Below, one piece after another: positions 44,036-52,982 of a DNA stretch of 64,000 bases. Position 1 is the stretch's first letter. Every line of letters begins with the position of its first letter. Position numbers and translations under genes: made by a program. The notes beneath the pieces were generated by a model. That model was not told the DNA's origin and made no database searches. It was given only the letters and a program-made list of their open reading frames with translations. Origin of the DNA: Paenibacillus_E violae (GTDB taxonomy: Bacteria; Bacillota; Bacilli; Paenibacillales; NBRC-103111). Where the stretch lies: positions 558,001-622,000 of the forward strand of contig NZ_JAWCUD010000003.1 of assembly GCF_032461945.1 (NCBI RefSeq), written 5' to 3'.

Positions 44036-44879
44036 CATCGCGTTTATTGGCTTTCCTGTAGCGCGCAGGCGAAAGATAAAACTTCTTTTTAAACAGATGA
44101 TAGAAATGACTTAGGTTCTCGAAACCGGACTCCATCGCAACCTCAATAATCTCCATATCCGTTGACACCAGCAGGTTAGCCCCATGACGCAAACGAAAAT
44201 GATTAATCCAATCTGTCGGCGTGCAGCCAAAATGTTTTTTAATGCTTCTGCTAATATGCTCCGCGCTCATTTCACTAAGCTGATACATCGCTGCCAAGCC
44301 TACTGTAAAATGCTCCTTTTTACTCATTTGATTTTTCAAATGTACTAACCACGCAGGGACATTCTCATCTTTCCCAGCATCCAAATGAGGGACAAATTTT
44401 TGCAGCACCTCTGTAATCATCATTTTAAATAAGATGTTGGCCTCAATACTTCGTTCATTCGTAAAAGAAGACCATGCAAGCTGCTGAAAACGGTCCAGCC
44501 ATTGATGAGTCTCGGAAAGAGTTAGGGTTGTGCAGGGTGGTAATGGCGCGTCTAACAACTGCTCGATCGGTTGGCCACTCCCTAAATAAACTTGTAAAGC
44601 TGCCATAGTCTGTGCTGGGAAAGCAACATTCATAATCTGACAATCTCCTTGCTCCATACGTTCATAGGCGTGGTAATCATGGGGCCGAATGAACACTAGC
44701 GTGTTGCTCGGGAGTATGATTTTTTGACTATTTACTAGATGGTAAACTTCCCCTCCATAGGTTAAAAAAACTTCATAGAAGTCATGGTCATGCAGTCCTG
44801 TCGTATCTTTAATCGAACGATAAGCCATGTAATGAAACTCATGCTCATCCTGGAATACATTTTTGGCGTAAACGCGCAC
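43977..44879 (-). CDS. AraC family transcriptional regulator, cytoplasmic
   Basis: This regulator of 300 residues has a cupin domain (GLHDHDFYEVFLTYGGEVYHL, VFIRPHDYHAYERM) and an AraC HTH pair (VGLAAMYQLSEMSAEHISRS, IIEVAMESGFENLSHFYHLF). I prefer the GTG at 44879 because GGGGAG lies 8 nt upstream; ATGs at 44900 and 44939 have no ribosome site. It is divergent from the PhyH/isomerase pair, which it probably controls, and converges with overlap on the AraC gene at 43166. Confidence 0.83.
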   Translation of the reverse strand: MRVYAKNVFQDEHEFHYMAYRSIKDTTGLHDHDFYEVFLTYGGEVYHLVNSQKIILPSNTLVFIRPHDYHAYERMEQGDCQIMNVAFPAQTMAALQVYLGSGQPIEQLLDAPLPPCTTLTLSETHQWLDRFQQLAWSSFTNERSIEANILFKMMITEVLQKFVPHLDAGKDENVPAWLVHLKNQMSKKEHFTVGLAAMYQLSEMSAEHISRSIKKHFGCTPTDWINHFRLRHGANLLVSTDMEIIEVAMESGFENLSHFYHLFKKKFYLSPARYRKANKRDVIPAASNNPHAYSHFPDMN

Positions 44880-45011
44880 CCTACATCTCCCCTTTTCCAT
44901 GAATATCAACACAGCACAAAAATGATCATTCCCAAACAAGATGATGACCTTATTTTATCATATTATAAAGAAGAAAAAATCAACTCAATACATTTATGGA
45001 GGATGAAGCAC

Positions 45012-45764
45012 ATGGGACAATTAAAGCTAAATGAACAAGAAATACAGTTTTATAAGGAACAAGGCTATTCGATTTACAAAAAGCCATTATTTAGCGCTGA
45101 GAAGCAAGCTGAGTTGACCGCGATTTTCGAAGAACAGTTGGCGCTGAAGGGCAGCAAGCTATCCGATGAATTAGACACTCCGCACTTCCGTGACGAAAGA
45201 TTGCTTGAATTTTTGTTAAGTGATGATGTCTTGGATCTCGTTGAGCCCATCATCGGACCGAATATCGGCCTATGGTCGTCTCATTTCATTTGTAAGGATC
45301 CGCTCGTAGGACGCGCCACGCCATGGCATGAAGATTCTGCCTACTGGAATGGACGCCTGGATCGATTCGACAGCATTGTGACCGTGTGGTTGGCTATCGA
45401 TCGCAGCTGGAAAGAAAATGGCTGTATGCGCGTCATTCCAGGAACACATGAGAACGGGTTCTCCGAATATGAGAATGTAGATGGCGCCTCCAATACCTTT
45501 GGCACACAAATTAAAAATGTTGATGGATCAAAAGCTGTTTATTTTGAGCTCCAGCCTGGAGAATGCTCTCTCCACGATTCTCGTATCATGCATGGCGCTG
45601 CAGCCAACACAAGCGAATATCGCCGCTGCGGATACACAATGCGTTATTTCTCCACGGAAGCGAAGGTGCTCCCAGAAAAAAATCCAGGTCACAAAATTTG
45701 GCTGGCGCGTGGAAAAGATATTGCCGGAAATCCATTTGTCAATGTATCAACACCTAGTCACTAA
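45012..45764 (+). CDS. Phytanoyl-CoA dioxygenase (PhyH) family Fe(II)/2-oxoglutarate oxygenase
   Basis: This 250-residue oxygenase has a double-stranded beta-helix. The iron triad is visible as His106 and Asp108 in WHEDSAYW plus a distal His near 194 in HDSRIMHGAAANTS, with an Arg pair (RR) for 2-oxoglutarate. GCMRVIPGTHENG is a PhyH hallmark. The ATG at 45012 follows GGAGG by 9 nt; the longer frame to 44784 would run into the divergent regulator gene. It is co-transcribed with the sugar isomerase gene (15-bp gap). The substrate is unknown, but this pairing suggests oxidative demethylation or opening of a modified sugar. Confidence 0.85.
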   Translation: MGQLKLNEQEIQFYKEQGYSIYKKPLFSAEKQAELTAIFEEQLALKGSKLSDELDTPHFRDERLLEFLLSDDVLDLVEPIIGPNIGLWSSHFICKDPLVGRATPWHEDSAYWNGRLDRFDSIVTVWLAIDRSWKENGCMRVIPGTHENGFSEYENVDGASNTFGTQIKNVDGSKAVYFELQPGECSLHDSRIMHGAAANTSEYRRCGYTMRYFSTEAKVLPEKNPGHKIWLARGKDIAGNPFVNVSTPSH

Positions 45765-45779
45765 TTGGAGGCAATTCGG

Positions 45780-46601
45780 ATGAATGTGCTTGGTTTCCGG
45801 TCATTCTGGGATTTACTCCCCATTGCATGGCAGATGAATAGAGAAACAGAAGCAATCATGGAAAAAATCGCAGAAGCCGGCTTTGACGGCATTGAATTTA
45901 TTCCACCTCAAAATCCCAAAGATGATGCTGTGTTCGCTAAAAAGCTGGAAAACTTGGGCCTGCAATTTATTGGCCAAATCAGCACGCAAGCACCCGATCA
46001 TGTAGGCTCCTTTCGAGAAAAAATAGCTCGGCTTCGTGACCTGAATCCCGTTATAATTGTCTCTCACAGCGCCAAGGATTCCATGGCTTTTGACCAGCAA
46101 TGTGCTTTTTTCGAGGAAGCACTTGCCGTAGAGCAAGCTATTCAGATCCCTGTAGCCCATGAAACTCATCGAGGAAGAGCCATGTTCGTGCCTTGGACAA
46201 CAGCTGCCTTGCTGCGGAAATTCCCTGAATTACACATTAACGCGGATTTCAGTCATTGGATGGTCGCTTGTGAAGGCATGCCGCTTGAAGCGGATGAAGA
46301 TATGCAGCTAGCTATCTCCCGCGCCATTCATATTCACGGGAGAGTCGGCTACCCGGAGGGGCCACAGGTACCAGATCCAAGGGATCCCTACTATGAACCC
46401 TATGTGAAACAACATTTGCAGTGGTGGACCATGATTGCACAGGAACACCGTGATGCAGGTCACACCCAGTTCACGTTTACACCTGAATTTGGTCCCTCTC
46501 CCTATCTCCAAACACAGCCTTATACGAACATGCCGGTCGCGGATACCTGGGACATTAATGCCTGGATGTTCAGTACGTTCAAAGAGAGCTTAATGAAATA
46601 A
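45780..46601 (+). CDS. Sugar phosphate isomerase/epimerase (AP endonuclease 2-like TIM barrel)
   Basis: A 273-residue TIM barrel of the xylose-isomerase-like superfamily. Metal-ligand strands are apparent: AGFDGIEFIPP, VAHETHRGRAMF, LHINADFSHW, AIHIHGRVGYPEG and FTPEFGP, so Glu, His and Asp ligands are in place. GGAGG is 8 nt before the ATG at 45780. It follows the PhyH gene on the same transcript. Isomerisation or epimerisation of a keto-sugar or inositol-like intermediate is inferred; the exact substrate cannot be read. Confidence 0.83.
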   Translation: MNVLGFRSFWDLLPIAWQMNRETEAIMEKIAEAGFDGIEFIPPQNPKDDAVFAKKLENLGLQFIGQISTQAPDHVGSFREKIARLRDLNPVIIVSHSAKDSMAFDQQCAFFEEALAVEQAIQIPVAHETHRGRAMFVPWTTAALLRKFPELHINADFSHWMVACEGMPLEADEDMQLAISRAIHIHGRVGYPEGPQVPDPRDPYYEPYVKQHLQWWTMIAQEHRDAGHTQFTFTPEFGPSPYLQTQPYTNMPVADTWDINAWMFSTFKESLMK

Positions 46602-46675
46602 CTCAATGTAGTAAGTAAATTAAGCAGGGATCGCTGATGAATTCAAGTCAGCAAAGTGCTCGAGAATATAGAAAC

Positions 46676-46707
46676 GGCGGCACCAGGAATAAATCCTGAG
46701 TGCCGCC
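46676..46707. terminator. Terminator between convergent isomerase and regulator genes
   Basis: GGCGGCAC pairs with GTGCCGCC, with an inner GGA/TCC. It lies between the stops at 46601 and 46724. Flanking T-tracts are weak on both strands. Confidence 0.5.
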
Positions 46708-46723
46708 TCCAAGGATCATATCG

Positions 46724-48949
46724 TTACCTGAACATCAATTGATATTTTTTGGGTGTATCTCCATATTTCTCTTTAAAAATACGAATGAAATGATTCGTGG
46801 AATTATACCCCAGCTTATTAGCAATTTCATTCACAGTCAGTTGATTTTCTTTGAGCAGCTTCTCTGCTTCCGCAAGTCGACAATCCGTCAGATACTCCAT
46901 GAAATTGATGCCCGTGCTTTTTTTAAACAATTTGCCTAAGTAGTTGGCCTTAATGTTCAATTCCTCAGCAACAACTTCCAAGCTGATGTCGTCGTATAAA
47001 TGTTTATGAATATAATTTTTAATCTTGAACTCAACGTTGTGATCGTAGCTCATCTTTCTCTCTTCGATGGCAGCGATCGCCTTTTCCATCAATCCCGTCA
47101 TCCAAGCGGAGAGTAGTTCTATGTTCTCGAAATCTTTATACTTTTCCCGAATGTCATATCCGAATAATTGCAGGGAATTTAGTCCCATGGCTTCCATCGA
47201 TTTTCGCAGCGTAATCATAACCTCAGCGTACAAATTGTGAGCGTATTCAACGGTGCAGGGGATCTCAATCAAGTCATTCTTCAGCGTCTCGGATAGCTGA
47301 GACGCCTTCTCCGTATCGCAGAGGCGGATGCAACCCTCGATCTCGCCTAACACCCTCTCCGAACTTCCGGATCTTCGTCTAGCAGCGACATCGAGTTGTG
47401 CATAACTCAATCTGCTCGCCTTCGGTAACAAGTACGCGTATTTCAACGCTACAAGCGCTTCCTGGTAAGAAACAGAAATGGGCGTTTCCCCGATCGTATA
47501 TGTTTTTCCGTAGGCAAGCACATATTGGTCGTCATAAATAGTCACAATATGATCAACAATTCGCTCGAGAATGCCAGACAAGCTAGCGTGATCATCCCAA
47601 AAGAGAATGCCCTGAATTTGTTTACTGTAATCCTTGATCGCCCATATTTGAAAGTCGGGATCCGTATTTTCTTCCAGTAAAGCAATTAAATGAAACGACG
47701 CTGCGTACTCATTTTCAAATTGCTCCAACTTCGGCGTTTGAATAACAAACGAACAAAATTGCTTCCAGGGCATATCTGCTTTAACTAAGTCATTGGTCAG
47801 CAAATAGGCTTGGGTAAACGTTTCGTCATGCAACAAACTCATAATATAATTATGCCGAATGACCGGCTTATTGATTTCTGCCTTAAGGTGCAAGTCTACA
47901 AGCTTAGTCGAGTAGTCACCAATCACATGGCGAATCGGTTTATGCGCACGCTTTGTTAGGATGTAGGAGATTAGAACGCTAACAGATAAAATCAGCAGCA
48001 CGACAGAGATCAGCCAATTTTTGAGATCAATTGATCTTTTGTAAAATAAATCTCTATTAACCAATGAAACGTAGTGCCAGTCATTATACTGTGACTTCGT
48101 ATAGGAAACCATGGTCGAATTGCCCGCAATATCCGTATTAAACATACCTTCAGTCCGATCCCCGAGCACTTGAGCGATCCAAGGCATGCGTTCATCTTGC
48201 AGCTCAGCCACTTGATCCTTAATCTGATTATGCGCGATGATATTCCCTTGTTCGTCTACAATTAAGATGAGGCCATCCTCGGGCTTTTTTAGCGCCTGCA
48301 GTGATTTTTTCAATGTATTTTGTTCCATATTGAACGCAATGATCGCTTTCCGCTTCTCGGGAGGGGCAAAGTATGGAATGCTTCTTACATAAGTAATAAT
48401 AGGCCCTGTATCTGAAGCGTCAACCTGTCTGGGTGGAATCCAGCGAACTTGCGACTCTGTTGTTTGAAACTCATCCAGCCAATCCCGTCTGGCGCCAATG
48501 TTACAAGTCATTTCATTCATAAAGCAAAAACGTGAATTGTAGAAAAGGACGTTGTCATTTTTGTAATAAACATCAATTGAACTAACGTTCTGCAAGTTAT
48601 TGCGCAAGGTATCCAATTGGTTGGCTATGCGCAGGATTGCTATCGTATCGTAGCGAATGGAATCCGTCATTGGTTTGGTGAAAGTATCATCAACCGTCGA
48701 ATCCAGAAAGTAAGTCTGAAGCGCTTTCATCCTGTCTTTCAGAAATTCATTATCAATTGAGTTCTGGAATTGAAGAGCGGTCTTGAGATTTAAATTCTCC
48801 AATTGTTCATTCAGCGCTTTACTAAAATAATGATAATAGACGGCAACAGGAATGAAAGTAATGAGAACGACCAACATGAGATTAAACAAAAATAATCGTT
48901 GGAAAAAATGTTGCTGACCATTTGTTTTGTTTATTTTAGTGCGCTTCAT
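46724..48949 (-). CDS. Membrane-bound AraC-type transcriptional regulator of the third importer
   Basis: A 741-residue one-component sensor. Membrane helices near 17-37 and 313-335 enclose an extracellular cache-like domain. The cytoplasmic part ends with an AraC double HTH (about 640-741; ISLEVVAEELNIKANYLGKLF, VNEIANKLGYNSTNHFIRIF). GAGAGG precedes the ATG by 5 nt. It lies 76 bp after the binding-lipoprotein gene in the same direction, with a hairpin between, so it is probably read at a reduced level from the importer transcript. Self-activation together with the importer is the simplest model. Confidence 0.9.
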   Translation of the reverse strand: MKRTKINKTNGQQHFFQRLFLFNLMLVVLITFIPVAVYYHYFSKALNEQLENLNLKTALQFQNSIDNEFLKDRMKALQTYFLDSTVDDTFTKPMTDSIRYDTIAILRIANQLDTLRNNLQNVSSIDVYYKNDNVLFYNSRFCFMNEMTCNIGARRDWLDEFQTTESQVRWIPPRQVDASDTGPIITYVRSIPYFAPPEKRKAIIAFNMEQNTLKKSLQALKKPEDGLILIVDEQGNIIAHNQIKDQVAELQDERMPWIAQVLGDRTEGMFNTDIAGNSTMVSYTKSQYNDWHYVSLVNRDLFYKRSIDLKNWLISVVLLILSVSVLISYILTKRAHKPIRHVIGDYSTKLVDLHLKAEINKPVIRHNYIMSLLHDETFTQAYLLTNDLVKADMPWKQFCSFVIQTPKLEQFENEYAASFHLIALLEENTDPDFQIWAIKDYSKQIQGILFWDDHASLSGILERIVDHIVTIYDDQYVLAYGKTYTIGETPISVSYQEALVALKYAYLLPKASRLSYAQLDVAARRRSGSSERVLGEIEGCIRLCDTEKASQLSETLKNDLIEIPCTVEYAHNLYAEVMITLRKSMEAMGLNSLQLFGYDIREKYKDFENIELLSAWMTGLMEKAIAAIEERKMSYDHNVEFKIKNYIHKHLYDDISLEVVAEELNIKANYLGKLFKKSTGINFMEYLTDCRLAEAEKLLKENQLTVNEIANKLGYNSTNHFIRIFKEKYGDTPKKYQLMFR

Positions 48950-48983
48950 GTTAACCTCTCCCTTCAGACTTCAAACGTAGAAT

Positions 48984-49010
48984 AGAAGCAGGCCCCCGTG
49001 AGCCGCTTCT
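48984..49010 (-). terminator. Hairpin between binding-protein and regulator genes
   Basis: AGAAGC and GCTTCT plus GGC/GCC form an interrupted stem with no strong T-tract. It may act as an attenuator or 3' end stabiliser rather than a full terminator. Confidence 0.35.
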
Positions 49011-49025
49011 ACCCTCGTCAGTTAT

Positions 49026-50651
49026 TTATTTGCCAATCATGTTATTGTAGGTGGCATTCACATCTTTTTCAATTTCATCCCCGCCGTTAGCTTTAAATTT
49101 TTTAACGAATTCGTCAAAGACATCTGGGCTGGCTTCACCCGTAATAATTTTGAGGTAGTACTCATCTGTCAGTTTGGTTAAATTCACCGCATTTTTAGTG
49201 AAGGAGTCAACTGTCGGCGCAAGGAATGGAACGTAGCCTGTCGTTTTTACAGTATCGGCAAACTGGAATAAGAACTTGCTTATCTTTTTGTTGAAATCAG
49301 GAACTTCGACCGCGTGGAAAACGCTAATTCCTTTTTTTGTATTTTCTGCCGTTGTAGCCGTTGGTGTCAAGCTGATATAGTTTCCATTCTCTTCTTTCCA
49401 CTGTTCGCCCTCCATACCGCTGAATGTTGTTTTGTAGTAATTGTAATCTGTATTTGTCGTTTCGATCATTTTCAAAATGGTTTCCATTTTGCGCGAATCC
49501 TTGGCGCCCTTTGTTGTAATACCCACAGGCGTCGAATTCACGCCCCATTGCATTGTCCCTGACTTGCCGTTCGGGCCTACAGGCGGCTTGCCGAACACAA
49601 TTTCCGCGTTAGACTGCGATTTCTTTAAGTTCTGGAAGGAGCCGCCTCCTACATCGGCAGGGTTAGCAGGGTCCATTTTATCACGCCAGTGGTAGAACAT
49701 CCCTTTACCTGTAAGACCGATGCGATTATTCGTCATCGCATTGGAATCGGCCCAATAGCCGCCTGTGTTTTCGGAAGTGATGAACTCAGGGTCGATTAAC
49801 CCTTCCTTATACCATTTGGCCAGCAGCTTAAGCGCATCCTTCATTTCCGGTTGAATGGCGGCGAAGGTAATTCTACCATCCTTTTGAGTGTAATCGAGGT
49901 TGACGATGCCTTTGCCGGCATTCTTGAAATCGGATATTCCGGGATAGCCGAAGGCGCCCAGAATGGCTGGCAAGGCATAATCCGACAGGCCGTACGTATC
50001 CTTTTTACCGTTCTTATCCGGATCGTTATTGCGGAATTTCAACAGTGCATCTTCAAACTCCTGAAGCGTCTCCGGCGTTTTTGTAATGCCTACATTTTTC
50101 AGCCAGTCTTGGCGCCAGATTAGCGCTGTCGGGTACTCCCCGTTCGTGTTGATGTTCGGCAGCGCGTAGATTTTACCATCGCTTTTTACCGCATTCCATA
50201 GATTGTATTTATCAATCGTTTTTGCGTAGTTTGGCGCAAATTTACGAATCATGTCTTCCGGGATCGGAGCAAGCACGCCGTTGGCTACGTATTTGGAAAC
50301 CATGTTGTAGTCAGGCTTGATGAGCATAACATCAGGCATTTCTCCAGCCGCCAGCTTAATGTTCATCGTATCTACCCACTTATTCGGATCTATGTACCAT
50401 ACATTAAATTTGGCATTAAACCGTTCTTCGACCATCTTCTGAATTCTATTATCTGCATCTGGTTGGCCAAATGCGTTGTACGCCAACCAATCAATGGTGA
50501 CCGGACCTTGTGCTGCGGCGTTGGGGCCCGAAGAGGCCGTCCCTCCGGCTGAACCTGTTTCTCCACTTTTCATGCAAGCTGCGAGCATACTGACCAGGAC
50601 TGTGCTGGACAGGATAACGCTTAATACTTTGAAGAATGTTTTTTTCTGCAT
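49026..50651 (-). CDS. Extracellular solute-binding lipoprotein of the third importer
   Basis: Signal peptide with lipobox (MLAACMKSG, Cys about residue 26) and a Gly/Ser-rich linker precede a large YtcQ-type fold of about 500 residues. Family signatures include MKLAAGEMPDVMLI-like text, WRQDWLKNVGITKTPET and NDPDKNGKKDTYGLS. At 541 residues it is the largest binding protein here. GGAGGG precedes the ATG. It is the third gene after two permeases and is followed by the membrane AraC gene. It most likely serves the same substrate as the nearby heparinase-like gene at 52982. Confidence 0.92.
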   Translation of the reverse strand: MQKKTFFKVLSVILSSTVLVSMLAACMKSGETGSAGGTASSGPNAAAQGPVTIDWLAYNAFGQPDADNRIQKMVEERFNAKFNVWYIDPNKWVDTMNIKLAAGEMPDVMLIKPDYNMVSKYVANGVLAPIPEDMIRKFAPNYAKTIDKYNLWNAVKSDGKIYALPNINTNGEYPTALIWRQDWLKNVGITKTPETLQEFEDALLKFRNNDPDKNGKKDTYGLSDYALPAILGAFGYPGISDFKNAGKGIVNLDYTQKDGRITFAAIQPEMKDALKLLAKWYKEGLIDPEFITSENTGGYWADSNAMTNNRIGLTGKGMFYHWRDKMDPANPADVGGGSFQNLKKSQSNAEIVFGKPPVGPNGKSGTMQWGVNSTPVGITTKGAKDSRKMETILKMIETTNTDYNYYKTTFSGMEGEQWKEENGNYISLTPTATTAENTKKGISVFHAVEVPDFNKKISKFLFQFADTVKTTGYVPFLAPTVDSFTKNAVNLTKLTDEYYLKIITGEASPDVFDEFVKKFKANGGDEIEKDVNATYNNMIGK

Positions 50652-50717
50652 GTGAGAACCCTCCTAATTATTTATCTTGGAATATGTTAACCCGCTAATG
50701 GGGAATAACAACGAGCA

Positions 50718-51593
50718 CTATCCTTTGACAGAGCCAATTAACGTGCCTTTGACGAAGTACTTTTGCAAAAACGGATAGACACAAATAATGGGAAGAATGG
50801 ACACGATCAGCGTTGCCAGCTTCATGGACTGTGTATTCACAGCAACCATTCCCGTTTCCGTACCGGCGGATGCCAGATCTCCGTCGAGCACAATTTTGCG
50901 CAAAATCATCTGCAGTACTTGCTTCTTCTCCGACTGGATGTACAGCATGCTATCAAACCAGGCGTTCCAGTGATAGACCCCTGTGTACAGAGCGACCGTT
51001 GCCAAGACCGGCATAGAAAGCGGTAAAATAATTTTGATTAAAATCGTAATGTCGTTCGCTCCATCCATCTTCGCGGACTCTTCAAGTGCCTCTGGTATTT
51101 CATGCACGAAATTTCTGACAACAAGCAGTAGGAACGTGCTGATCGCACCAGGCAGAATCAACGACCAGATACTGTTCATCAGTCCGAGACCTTTCACCAG
51201 CATGTAGAGCGGGATTAAGCCGCCGGAGAAAAACATCGTGATTACAATGAAGCCAGTCCAGAAGGTGCGGTTCGGCAATGTTTTTTTGGACAAAGGGTAC
51301 GCTCCTAGGAAGGTTAGGGAAACAGTCAGTACAATCGCTAGTGCGGTTCGTACAATTGTGTTCCCATACGACGTCCAAATTAACTCGTTATGGAACACCT
51401 GTCGATAACCCGCCAAATCGAAAGCAGTCGGGATAAAGTGGAAGCCGTAGCTGTTGACTACTTCAATTGGGCTCATCGACAGTGTTAGCACTTGCAGAAA
51501 AGGCAGCAAGGTGGCAATTGAGAAGAGAGCTAAAATCAGATAGACCATATAGGAGAATACGATGTCGGGTTTGCTTTGTCGGCGGGTGTTCAT
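50718..51593 (-). CDS. Carbohydrate ABC transporter permease, LplC/YtcP-like
   Basis: This is a 291-residue permease with about six membrane helices, EAA loop EESAKMDGANDITILIKIILP and the family ending FLQKYFVKGTLIGSVKG. GGAG precedes the ATG. It lies 39 bp after the LplB-like gene and 66 bp before the lipoprotein gene, all in one direction, forming a complete membrane part of an importer that lacks its own ATPase. Confidence 0.92.
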   Translation of the reverse strand: MNTRRQSKPDIVFSYMVYLILALFSIATLLPFLQVLTLSMSPIEVVNSYGFHFIPTAFDLAGYRQVFHNELIWTSYGNTIVRTALAIVLTVSLTFLGAYPLSKKTLPNRTFWTGFIVITMFFSGGLIPLYMLVKGLGLMNSIWSLILPGAISTFLLLVVRNFVHEIPEALEESAKMDGANDITILIKIILPLSMPVLATVALYTGVYHWNAWFDSMLYIQSEKKQVLQMILRKIVLDGDLASAGTETGMVAVNTQSMKLATLIVSILPIICVYPFLQKYFVKGTLIGSVKG

Positions 51594-51632
51594 ATACGTG
51601 CTCCACTCCGTTCTTCAACTATTGTTCTTGAT

Positions 51633-52592
51633 TTAGAAAATCGTTTCGTCACTGAAACGCTTGGCCAGGAAATTGGCGGTTAACACGACGATTAGTGCAA
51701 TTACGTTCTTAAATAGCCCTACGGCTGCTGCGTAGCTGTAATTCATTTTTTGAATTCCTTCGCTATAGGTGTAAGTCCCGATAACCTCTCCGACGCTGCT
51801 CACTTTCGAGTTCAACATATTGTACACTTGATCAAAATCGTCGTTAATGATTTGACCGGATGTCAGAATGAGAAGAATAACAATAACCGGCGTTAGAGAA
51901 GGTAATGTTATGTACCATATTTTTTTAATTCTACTAACACCGTCCACATCTGCGGCATCGTACATTTCCTGATTGATCCCGGCGATCGCTGCCAAATAGA
52001 TAATTGCATTGAAGCCTACTGTCTTCCAAATTTCCGTACTGACCAAAATCGATCGAAACCAGTCGACGCTTGCCATAAAGAAGATCGGTTTCATTCCTAG
52101 CATGCTAAGAATAATGTTGATCGGCCCACGGCTTGGCGATAGAAATTCGATAATGATTCCAGACAACACAATCCAGGAGAGGAAGTAGGGCAAGTACGTA
52201 ATGGTTTGCACTGTTTTCTTAAATATAGGAAGACGGACTTCATTAATCAAAATCGCCAGCAAAATCGGCGCTGGGAAGCCAAACAGCAACTTGTAAAAGT
52301 TAATAATTAGTGTGTTCTTCAGCACGGGCAGAAAGTAGAGCCCTGTAAACAACTCCTTGAAATTGTCAAGTCCGACCCAGGGACTTCCGGAAATGCCTTT
52401 CGCAATTTTGTAATCCTTGAAAGCGATAATAACGCCATAAATTGGAGCGTAATGAAAAACGACATAGTAAGCGAAGACGGGGCACAGCATGATAAAGAAA
52501 TACTTGTGATCGAGATACTTTTTAATGAGTAACCTTCTTTTCAGATGCTCCGGGCTGTGCGTTTTTTTCGCTTCAATCGTTGTGGTAGTCAT
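51633..52592 (-). CDS. Carbohydrate ABC transporter permease, LplB/YtcO-like
   Basis: The 319-residue permease starts with a charged cytoplasmic tail and then shows YAPIYGVIIAFKDYKIAKGI, the LplB hallmark, and EAA loop DAADVDGVSRIKKIWYITLP (the first Glu is Asp). GAAGGGA lies upstream of the ATG. It is the first gene of the third importer operon; a good promoter lies 48-76 bp upstream. Confidence 0.92.
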   Translation of the reverse strand: MTTTTIEAKKTHSPEHLKRRLLIKKYLDHKYFFIMLCPVFAYYVVFHYAPIYGVIIAFKDYKIAKGISGSPWVGLDNFKELFTGLYFLPVLKNTLIINFYKLLFGFPAPILLAILINEVRLPIFKKTVQTITYLPYFLSWIVLSGIIIEFLSPSRGPINIILSMLGMKPIFFMASVDWFRSILVSTEIWKTVGFNAIIYLAAIAGINQEMYDAADVDGVSRIKKIWYITLPSLTPVIVILLILTSGQIINDDFDQVYNMLNSKVSSVGEVIGTYTYSEGIQKMNYSYAAAVGLFKNVIALIVVLTANFLAKRFSDETIF

Positions 52593-52639
52593 TCTGTCTC
52601 GTCCCTTCTTGCAAGATGTTCATCTCTTGTGTTGCCCTC

Positions 52640-52668
52640 AATATAGAGGATGTAAGCCTTTTCATCAA
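52640..52668 (-). promoter_or_regulatory. Promoter of the third importer operon
   Basis: On the minus strand: -35 TTGATG (52663-52668), a 17-nt spacer and -10 TATATT (52640-52645), giving a leader of about 40 nt before the permease gene. Confidence 0.6.
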
Positions 52669-52720
52669 TGCGTTATTTCTGAAAAAGTCACGATTTTATT
52701 CACTTTTTATTTATACAAAA

Positions 52721-52742
52721 GAAAAATGGCGGATTTCCGCCA
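52721..52742 (-). terminator. Intrinsic terminator
   Basis: The minus strand reads TGGCGGA-AA-TCCGCCA followed by TTTTTCTTTTG. It shields the third importer promoter from upstream transcription and is the third hairpin after the heparinase-like gene. Confidence 0.65.
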
Positions 52743-52778
52743 AATGAACAATAATCGGCATTTCTTACTTGGCAATGC

Positions 52779-52816
52779 AAAAAACCATACAAACTGCTTG
52801 CATCAGTGTACATGGT
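52779..52816 (-). terminator. Intrinsic terminator
   Basis: On the minus strand ACCATGTACACTG pairs with CAGTTTGTATGGT (two G-U pairs, one mismatch) across a 7-nt loop and runs into TTTTTT. About 120 nt separate it from the previous terminator. Confidence 0.65.
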
Positions 52817-52938
52817 TATAAGGCAATTTGCTTAGGCAATCAATAAGACACTTTGCATATACACAGCACTCCCATGGCAGTAGCCGCCAGTAAGCAATGG
52901 TTCGCAGTGGAAGCTTGCGTTTGAAAGCACACGTTTGA

Positions 52939-52982
52939 AAGCAAGCTAGTCCATGCTCGATTGCATGGACTAGCTTGCTTTT
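52939..52982 (-). terminator. Terminator of the heparinase-like gene
   Basis: A perfect 19-bp stem beginning aaagcaagctagtcc, with a 6-nt loop, abuts the stop codon of the gene at 52982. On the minus strand the tail is only TTTC, which may explain the extra hairpins downstream. Confidence 0.75.

Noticed and set aside
52913..52944. Short direct repeat of gtttgaaagca next to a terminator
   Set aside because: Only two imperfect copies, partly made of the terminator arm; no sign of a CRISPR or transposon end.
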